From: Actinoplanes philippinensis
Lineage (GTDB): Bacteria; Actinomycetota; Actinomycetes; Mycobacteriales; Micromonosporaceae
Assembly: GCF_900113015.1 (NCBI RefSeq)
Contig: NZ_FONV01000001.1
Span: 741,300-805,299 of the forward strand
Length of the DNA: 64,000 nt
Reading direction: 5' to 3'
The notes beneath the pieces are model-generated. The model saw only the letters and a program-made list of their open reading frames with translations. It was not told the origin of the DNA and searched no databases. Made by a program: the position numbers and the translations under genes. Shown here piece after piece: positions 57,260-64,000 of this stretch (the stretch's first letter is position 1; each line of letters begins with the position of its first letter).

Positions 57260-57985
57260 TCAGGCGGCGGGGGCGTCGTAGCGGTCGCGGACGAAGCGGC
57301 CCAGCCGTGCGGCGAAGCCCTCGATGGTGGTGGCGGCCGCGTGGCGGGAGTCCCAGACCGCCCGCAACCGGATGGAGAGGTCGCGGCCGTCCGTCTCCAC
57401 GGCCAGCGGGACCAGGCCGAAACGCGGGTCGTCGGAGGCGATGGCGATCCCGCGGCCGGCGGCGGCGAGGGCCTGGGCGACGGTGCCGTTGGCGGCCTCG
57501 ATCCCCTCGTGCGGGAATCCCCGGACCGCCGATTCCCAGGCCTGGCGAGCGGTGAACGCCGGCGGCAGCAGGATCAGCGGCTCCGGGAGCAGCTCCGCGA
57601 GCCGCACCCGCTCCCGGCCGGCCCAGGGGTGATCAGCGGGAACGTACGCCCAGACCGGAAGCACCGCGAGCGGCATCGCGTGGAACGGTGCGGACGCCGG
57701 GATCGTCCCGACGGCCAGATCGGCGCCCTGCCGCAGGGTGTCCGCCGGCGACAGGCCGTCCGCGCCCAGCACGTCGGTGGTCGGATCGTCCGGCGCCAGC
57801 GTCGCGATGAACGGGGCGACCACGTCGGTGAGCGTCACCGTGGGCGCGCCGATGGTCAGCCGCTCCAGCCGGCGCAGCTGACGGGACAGGCCGGGCTGGG
57901 TGAGGTGCAGCCGGGTGGCAGCCCCGCTGACCGTGCCCGCTTCGGCGGTGGCCACGAAGTATCGCAGACGACGCAGCTCCATCAT
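57260..57985 (-). CDS. LysR-family regulator, apparently missing its linker helix
   Basis: 241 residues against a family norm of about 290-300. The HTH is present (LRYFVATAEAGTVSGAATRLHLTQPGLSRQLRRLER) but runs straight into the substrate-binding domain (LTIGAPTVTLTDVVAPFIATL). The wing and the long linker/dimer helix, about 50 residues, are missing in frame. The junction DNA reads CGGCTGGAGCGGCTG, a short direct repeat, which fits a deletion by slippage. The effector domain (about 48-241) seems intact. GGGAGG lies just before the two ATG codons at 57985 and 57982. It is divergent from the aldehyde dehydrogenase gene, which it probably regulated. DNA binding as a normal dimer is doubtful. Confidence 0.8.
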   Translation of the reverse strand: MMELRRLRYFVATAEAGTVSGAATRLHLTQPGLSRQLRRLERLTIGAPTVTLTDVVAPFIATLAPDDPTTDVLGADGLSPADTLRQGADLAVGTIPASAPFHAMPLAVLPVWAYVPADHPWAGRERVRLAELLPEPLILLPPAFTARQAWESAVRGFPHEGIEAANGTVAQALAAAGRGIAIASDDPRFGLVPLAVETDGRDLSIRLRAVWDSRHAAATTIEGFAARLGRFVRDRYDAPAA

Positions 57986-58181
57986 GCCTCCCAGGCATAT
58001 TCAGGCTGCCACAACGGTAATGGACGGGCATGGCCGGCGGCCCGAGACTGGACGCCGTGAGCATCGAGCGACAGCGCCGGCCGGGCACCGCACTCCCCGG
58101 CCCGCGATCCCGGGAACTGATGGGCCGCAAGACGCCGGCGGTCGCCGGCGATGCCGCGGCGGCCGGGTTCGAGGAGATCCG

Positions 58182-59594
58182 ATGACGTTTCCCGTGGTGG
58201 ACCCCGCGACCCTGGTGGAGATCGCGACGGTCGAGGACATGGACGTCCCCGCCGCGCTGCGGGCCGTCGACGCGGCGGCGGGCGCTTTGCGGGCCTGGTC
58301 GACGACGCCGCCGCGGCGGCGTTCCGAGATCCTGCACCGGGCGTACGAGCTGATGATCCGGGACCGCGAGTTCCTGGCCGGGCTGATCAGCCGGGAGAAC
58401 GGCAAGTCACTGTCCGACGCGGCCGGCGAGGTGACGTACGCGGCCGAGTTCTTCCGCTGGTTCGCCGAGGAGGCGGTACGGCCCGGCGGTGACTTCGGCG
58501 AGTCTCCGGCGGGCGGCGCCCGTACCCTCGTCACGCACCGCCCGGTCGGTGTCGCCGCGCTGGTCACGCCGTGGAACTTCCCGGCCGCGATGATCACTCG
58601 CAAGATCGGGCCGGCGCTCGCGGCGGGCTGCACGGCGGTGGTCAAGCCGGCCGCCGAGACCCCGCTGACCGCGCTGGCCGTGGCCGCGCTGCTCACCGAG
58701 GCGGGCCTGCCGGACGGGGTGATCACCGTGGTCACCACCACCGACGCGGCCGGCGTGGTCGGCGCGTGGCTCGACGACGAGCGGGTCCGGAAGATCTCGT
58801 TCACCGGCAGCACCGCTGTGGGCCGGGTGCTGCTGCGGCACGCCGCCGGCCGGGTCGTCAACTCGTCGATGGAGCTGGGCGGCAACGCGCCGTTCATCGT
58901 CGCCGGCGACGCCGATCTGGAGGCGGCCGTCGCCGGGGCGATGATCGCCAAGTTCCGCAACGGCGGGCAGGCGTGCACCGCGGCGAACCGCTTCTACGTG
59001 CACCGGTCGATCGCGACCGGGTTCACGGCCCGGTTCGGGGCGGCGGTGGAGAAGCTGACCGTCGGCCCGGCCGCCGGTGGGGCCACGATCGGGCCGCTGA
59101 TCAGTGCCGCCGCGCTGCGCCGGGTGACCCGGACGGTGGACGAGGCGATCGCGGCCGGGGCGCGGATCAGCCATCGGGCGACGCTGCCGGACGCGCCCGG
59201 CCACTTCTACCCGCCGACGGTGCTGGTCGACGTGCCGGCCGACGCGGCCGTCCTGCGGGAGGAGATCTTCGGGCCGGTCGCGGCGATCACCACCTGGTCC
59301 GACGAGGACGAGCTGCTGGAGCTGGTCAACGACAGCGAGTACGGCCTGGCCGCGTACGTCTTCTCCGGCGATCTGGCCCGCGCGCTGCGCCTCGGCGAGG
59401 CCATCGACGCCGGCATGGTCGGCATCAACCGTGGCCTGGTCTCCGACCCGTCCGCACCGTTCGGCGGCGTCAAGCAGAGCGGCCTGGGCCGGGAGGGCGC
59501 CCGGGAGGGTCTGCGCGAGTTCCAGGAGACGCAATACCTGAGCGTGGACTGGCCCGCACAGCTTTCCCACAGCGGCGGCCTGTGGTCTTCGTGA
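58182..59594 (+). CDS. NAD(P)-dependent aldehyde dehydrogenase (succinate-semialdehyde type)
   Basis: 470 residues, full ALDH fold. VTPWNFPAAMITRKIGPALAAGC (cofactor region), KISFTGSTAVGR, catalytic Glu231 (MELGGNAPF) and Cys265 (GGQACTAANR) are present, and EEIFGPVAAI completes the set. The pattern is closest to succinate-semialdehyde / short-chain dicarboxylic semialdehyde dehydrogenases such as GabD. GAGGAG lies 5 nt before ATG 58182, so the long upstream extension is not coding. It converts an aldehyde to its acid with NAD(P). The LysR gene is divergent. Confidence 0.93.
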   Translation: MTFPVVDPATLVEIATVEDMDVPAALRAVDAAAGALRAWSTTPPRRRSEILHRAYELMIRDREFLAGLISRENGKSLSDAAGEVTYAAEFFRWFAEEAVRPGGDFGESPAGGARTLVTHRPVGVAALVTPWNFPAAMITRKIGPALAAGCTAVVKPAAETPLTALAVAALLTEAGLPDGVITVVTTTDAAGVVGAWLDDERVRKISFTGSTAVGRVLLRHAAGRVVNSSMELGGNAPFIVAGDADLEAAVAGAMIAKFRNGGQACTAANRFYVHRSIATGFTARFGAAVEKLTVGPAAGGATIGPLISAAALRRVTRTVDEAIAAGARISHRATLPDAPGHFYPPTVLVDVPADAAVLREEIFGPVAAITTWSDEDELLELVNDSEYGLAAYVFSGDLARALRLGEAIDAGMVGINRGLVSDPSAPFGGVKQSGLGREGAREGLREFQETQYLSVDWPAQLSHSGGLWSS

Positions 59595-59653
59595 CGTAGG
59601 TCGCCGCCGCGATGGTTGGCTTTGCGACCGTTCGGTCGGATAGCGTCCCACGT

Positions 59654-60406
59654 ATGACGCGGTACGTGGCGATCGGCGACAGTTTCACCGAGGGTCTGGG
59701 CGACACGCTGCCCGACGGCACCGAGCGCGGCTGGGCCGACCTGGTCGCCGCCGGCCTGTCCGAGATCGCCGGCGGTCCGGTGGAGTATGCGAATCTCGCC
59801 ATCCGCGGCCGCCTGCTCGAGCCGATCGTCAACGACCAGCTCGAGGCCGCCCTCGCGCTCTCCCCGGCGCCCACCATGATCACCTTCAACGGCGGCGGCA
59901 ACGACATGCTGCGCCGTGGTGTCTCGCTGGATCGTCTGGTCGAGCTGACCGAGCACGCCGTGCGGCGCTGCGCCGAGTCCGGGGTGCGCCTGGTCGTGCT
60001 CAGCGGCGCCGACCCGTCCGACCATCTGCCGTTCGGCAGCACGTTCCGGCAGCGCGGCGAGACCCTCACGGCCGCGGTGTCCGAGCTGCTCCCGCGTTAC
60101 GACGTGACGTTCGTCGACTGTTTCCGTGACGTCGAGCTGCGCCGCCGGGTCTACTGGTCGTCCGACCGCCTGCACCTCAACGCCGCCGGCCACCGCCGGG
60201 TGGCCTCGCTGGTGCTGGGCGCGCTGGGCCACCCGGCGCCGCCGCACACCCTCGACCCGGGCCCGGCGCCCGCGTTCCACCTGCTCAACGAGGCCCGCTA
60301 CTACGGCGAGCACGTGCTCCCGTGGATCAACCGGCGGCTGCGTGGCCGGTCCTCGGGTGACAACCGGGTCCCGAAGTTCGCGACCTGGACGCCGATCACC
60401 GCCTGA
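59654..60406 (+). CDS. SGNH/GDSL-type hydrolase
   Basis: 250 residues. Block I is YVAIGDSFTEGLGD (Ser10), block III NGGGNDML and block V SSDRLHLNAAGH, with Asp171 and His174 as the rest of the triad. Such enzymes hydrolyse esters on lipids, sugars or small molecules. No signal peptide, so it is cytoplasmic. TAGCGT lies 7 nt upstream of ATG 59654 without a Shine-Dalgarno. CGACCG-TT-CGGTCG (59625-59638), a 14-bp perfect inverted repeat, sits just before the -10 and may be an operator. The frame is open slightly upstream but does not improve the match. Confidence 0.9.
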   Translation: MTRYVAIGDSFTEGLGDTLPDGTERGWADLVAAGLSEIAGGPVEYANLAIRGRLLEPIVNDQLEAALALSPAPTMITFNGGGNDMLRRGVSLDRLVELTEHAVRRCAESGVRLVVLSGADPSDHLPFGSTFRQRGETLTAAVSELLPRYDVTFVDCFRDVELRRRVYWSSDRLHLNAAGHRRVASLVLGALGHPAPPHTLDPGPAPAFHLLNEARYYGEHVLPWINRRLRGRSSGDNRVPKFATWTPITA

Positions 60407-60503
60407 CGCTCACCCCCGCGCCACCGACTCGTCGCCCAAGCTGCGTTGTCGTGTCCTCCATCGACGCGAAACCATGCACGCCAACGCGACAATCGGAGGA
60501 CCG

Positions 60504-61370
60504 ATGTCAGGGCTGCGCATTTCCGTGGTCATTCCCGCGTACAACGAAGAGACGATGATCGGCGCCTGCCTGGAGTCGGTGCTGACGCAGTCCCGGGCCG
60601 CCGACGAGGTGATCGTCGTCGACAACAACTCGACCGACCGTACGGCGGAGATCCTGCACGGTTTCCGGGGCCGGGTGATCGTGCTGGCCGAGGGGCGGCA
60701 GGGGGTCCAGCACGCCCGCAACCGGGGGCTGAACGCGGCGACCGGCGATGTGATCGTGCGCATCGACGCGGACACCCGGCTGCCGGCCGGGCATCTGGCC
60801 GCGGTGGAGGAGACGTTCCGCGACCCGTCGGTGGACGCGGCGACCGGCCCGGTCCGCTACTACGACGTGACGCTGCCGCGGGTGGCGGCGCGGGGTGACG
60901 CGATGATCCGTGGGCTGTGGACGGTGCCGAACGGCCGCCTCGACTGGGTCTTCGGGGCGAACATGGCGATCCGGCGGCCGATCTGGCACGCGGTGGCGGC
61001 CTCGCTCTGCGCCGACGAGCGCTTCCACGAGGACCTGGACCTGGGCATGCACCTGCGGGCCGGCGGCTACTCGGTGCGGTATGCCCGGACGCTGGTGGCG
61101 GGCACGTCGTCGCGCCGGGTGAAGGGCGACTTCACCGGCTTCCGGCATTACCTGCTGATGACCGAGCGGGGGTACGCGCAGCACATCGGCCGGGTGCGGC
61201 GGGGATCGTACGCCCGTGCCGTTCTGACCGCCCGTTTCCTGCTGGCGATGTATCCGATGATGCGCTGGCTGCACACCAGCCACCACCGCCGGCACGAACT
61301 GCCGATGGTGGCCGCCCGGAAGAACCCGATGTCGAGCGTCGGCGATCAGGGCATCGGGGCAGGTCGCTGA
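60504..61370 (+). CDS. Family 2 glycosyltransferase
   Basis: 288 residues. GT-A fold: ISVVIPAYNEETMIGACLESVLTQ, VIVVDNNSTDRTAEI, the DxD motif RIDADTRLPAGH, and GANMAIRRPIWHAVAASLCADERFHEDLDLGMHLRAGGY, where the HEDLDL acidic motif provides the base. There is one hydrophobic stretch near the C-terminus (LLAMYPMMRWL), so it may be peripheral to the membrane. It is non-processive by motif. ATG 60504 is set by GGAGGA 5 nt upstream; an ATG at 60474 has none. Donor and acceptor are unknown. No neighbouring glycan gene is cotranscribed. Confidence 0.9.
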   Translation: MSGLRISVVIPAYNEETMIGACLESVLTQSRAADEVIVVDNNSTDRTAEILHGFRGRVIVLAEGRQGVQHARNRGLNAATGDVIVRIDADTRLPAGHLAAVEETFRDPSVDAATGPVRYYDVTLPRVAARGDAMIRGLWTVPNGRLDWVFGANMAIRRPIWHAVAASLCADERFHEDLDLGMHLRAGGYSVRYARTLVAGTSSRRVKGDFTGFRHYLLMTERGYAQHIGRVRRGSYARAVLTARFLLAMYPMMRWLHTSHHRRHELPMVAARKNPMSSVGDQGIGAGR

Positions 61371-61443
61371 ACCGAGGACACCCCCGCTCACGTAACAAAC
61401 TCCGTCGGCTTCCCCCGACCGTCGGCGCACAAAGGAGTGCATC

Positions 61444-62793
<1,350 letters not shown>

Positions 62794-62806
62794 GGGTTTC
62801 CTCTGC

Positions 62807-62868
62807 TTGACAACAAAGTTACGGGCATCAACACTTCGAAACATTCCCCCCGTGCGTTAGCGCTAACA
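62807..62868 (+). promoter_or_regulatory. Promoter and LacI-type operator of the truncated GH43 gene
   Basis: TTGACA (62807-62812) with CAACAC (62829-62834) as -35/-10. CGTTAGCGCTAACA (62855-62868) contains the perfect 12-bp palindrome GTTAGCGCTAAC and lies downstream of the -10. The gene's GGAG is at 62872-62875. The site is nearly the same as that of the dual GH43 gene. Confidence 0.7.
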
Positions 62869-62881
62869 ATCGGAGTTCTCG

Positions 62882-63985
62882 ATGCCCCGAGTTTTCAGCC
62901 GCATCAGCGCGTTCCTGGCCGCCTTCGTCCTCCTCGTCGCCGGCCTGGCCGCCCCCGCCAGCGCCCTCGACCCGTTCACCGGCTACCTGATGGTCCACTT
63001 CATCGGCGAGTCGGCCCAGGGCGAGCAGATCTACCTCGCCCACAGCAAGGACGGCCGCAACTGGACCGACCTCAACGCCGGCGGCCCGGTGCTGCTGTCC
63101 ACGGTCGGCACCAAGGGTGTCCGCGACCCCGCCATCGTCCGCTCCCCCGCCGGCGACAAGTACTGGATCATCGCCACCGACCTGCGGATCGCCAGTGGCA
63201 CCTCGTGGGGCGACGCCTCCAGCAAGGGCAGCAAGAGCCTGGTCGTCTGGGAGTCCAGCGACCTGGTCAACTGGTCGGTGCCCCGGCTGATCAACGTGGC
63301 CGGCGGCATCTCCGGCGCCGGTGACGCGTGGGCGCCGGAGGCCATCTGGAACCCGGCCACCAACGACTACGTCATCTACTGGGCCACCAACTCGGCGCTC
63401 AACGGCGTCACCAAGCACCGCATCTGGTACGTCCGGACCAGCGACTTCCGTACCGTGACCGCCCCGCAGCTCTACATCGACCGGGGATCCGGCCAGGGCA
63501 TCATCGACACCCAGATCATCGAGGTGGCGAACAGCCTGGGCGGCTACCGGTACTACCGGGCGTCGGCCGACGGGCAGATCACCGTCGAGGGCAGCAACAC
63601 GATCCTCGGGACCTGGACGAGGATCGGCGACCTGCAGCACCTCGGCATCTCCAACGGCGCGACCGGCGGCAACGTGGTCGAGGGGCCGATGTGGGCGCAG
63701 ACCAACGGGGCCAACGAGTGGCACCTCTGGGTCGACCAGTACGCCACCGGCCGGGGCTACATGCCGGTACGGTCCACCAACCTGGGCAGCACCGCGAACT
63801 TCGCGACCCGTACCGACTACAGCCTCGGCGCCACCAAGAAGCGGCACGGCTCGATCCTGAACCTGACCGCCGCCGAGGAGACCCGGGTGCTGGCCAAGTG
63901 GGGCGCTAGTGTGCTGCGCCGGAAATTCGGCTACAAAATCGGGCGAGTGATTCGAGGATCTCTTCGGCGGTCTTGGTCCAGATGA
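62882..63985 (+). pseudogene. Secreted GH43-type glycosidase, C-terminus replaced by IS630 sequence
   Basis: The frame gives 367 residues. Signal peptide about 1-29 (ends APASALD). The single GH43 domain (about 30-340) resembles domain A of the large enzyme at 31881: GYLMVHFIGESAQGEQIYLAHSKDGRNWTDL, RDPAIVRS (base Asp), IIDTQIIE (second Asp) and VEGPMWAQ (acid Glu). The catalytic part looks complete up to VLAKWGAS. The last 26 or so residues (VLRRKFGYKIGRVIRGSLRRSWSR) come from IS630-family DNA inserted at TA 63907-63908. Enzymes of this kind usually go on to a CBM13/ricin domain, which would be lost. The truncated protein may still be active. Confidence 0.75.
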
Positions 63986-64000
63986 ACGGTCGTGGATGGG
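63906..64000 (-). mobile_element. IS630-family transposase, 3' end, running off the right edge
   Basis: On the minus strand the frame ends HPRPFIWTKTAEEILESLARF.. followed by CSRISGAAH and stop TAG at 63908-63906. PFIWTKTAEEIL...FCSRIS..H is the recognisable C-terminal end of IS630-family transposases. The stop codon contains the TA dinucleotide (63907-63908) at which such elements insert, so it appears to be made by the target site. The insertion is within the GH43 gene. The remaining transposase and the other end lie outside the window. Confidence 0.8.

Noticed and set aside
57900..58181. N-terminal extension of the aldehyde dehydrogenase
   Set aside because: The extension is not ALDH-like and overlaps the divergent LysR start; GAGGAG before the ATG at 58182 fixes the true start.
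61371..61443. Possible serine or glycine riboswitch before sdaA
   Set aside because: The 73-bp gap is too short and shows no conserved aptamer motif; a plain ribosome-binding site explains the start.

Overview
The window is about 64 kb of very GC-rich chromosomal DNA from a filamentous actinomycete. The G/C-ending codon use, frequent GTG and TTG starts, secreted carbohydrate-active enzymes, Tat-type signal peptides, a Wag31-like DivIVA protein, WYL and HxlR regulators and several c-di-GMP proteins together fit Micromonosporaceae (an Actinoplanes-like organism). That placement is inference; no rRNA or other marker gene is present. I saw no tRNA, rRNA, CRISPR array, prophage or replication origin. 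The only mobile DNA recognised is the end of an IS630-type element at the right edge.

Layout. 1-5.2 kb: the end of an FAD amine oxidase, a divergent TetR regulator / alpha-beta hydrolase pair sharing an operator, and small enzymes. 5.2-12 kb: a five-gene minus-strand operon with 4-nt ATGA overlaps at all four junctions. It encodes a processive-type GT2, a GT39/ArnT-like membrane glycosyltransferase, a DPM1-like GT2 fused to GtrA, a secreted kelch-type radical copper oxidase (galactose oxidase/GlxA family, all five copper-site residues visible) and a small cysteine-rich secreted protein. A strong hairpin terminator closes it. It resembles the Streptomyces cslA-glxA module but carries more glycosyltransferases. 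12.4-20.8 kb: an exported beta-carbonic anhydrase, a STAS protein, a GH5 endoglycoceramidase-like enzyme, a matrixin-like metalloprotease and a membrane protein with two complete GGDEF modules. 20.8-31.7 kb: mostly single small genes for regulators (WYL, HxlR, TetR), acetyltransferases, an MFS transporter, an FAD monooxygenase and a NYN RNase-like protein. Many have leaderless-type promoters.

31.8-40 kb: a polysaccharide-degradation locus with a 1,624-residue secreted enzyme carrying two GH43 and two LamG-like domains, and a 1,024-residue GH30 enzyme. A third GH43 gene at 62.9 kb has the same style of LacI-type operator but is cut by the IS630 element. The enzyme set suggests arabinogalactan-type substrates. 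40-50 kb: membrane proteins (CPBP protease, LPG-synthase/YbhN-like, NicO metal exporter, MFS), an M28 aminopeptidase and DivIVA. 50-64 kb: oxidoreductase, AraC, cupin and TetR genes, a Tat-exported beta-helix protein, a FIST sensor with a GAF-GGDEF-EAL protein, a LysR regulator with an apparent internal deletion beside an aldehyde dehydrogenase, an SGNH hydrolase, a GT2 and L-serine dehydratase.

Cross-cutting patterns. (1) Fifteen genes have a TANNNT hexamer 6-7 nt before the start codon and no evident Shine-Dalgarno, as expected for leaderless mRNAs. (2) Four intergenic regions carry short tandem repeats of 64, 41, 25 and 20 bp. (3) Convergent or terminal genes are separated by long perfect hairpins without U-tracts. 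(4) Several divergent regulator genes have clear inverted-repeat operators, and one acetyltransferase gene has a near-consensus iron box.
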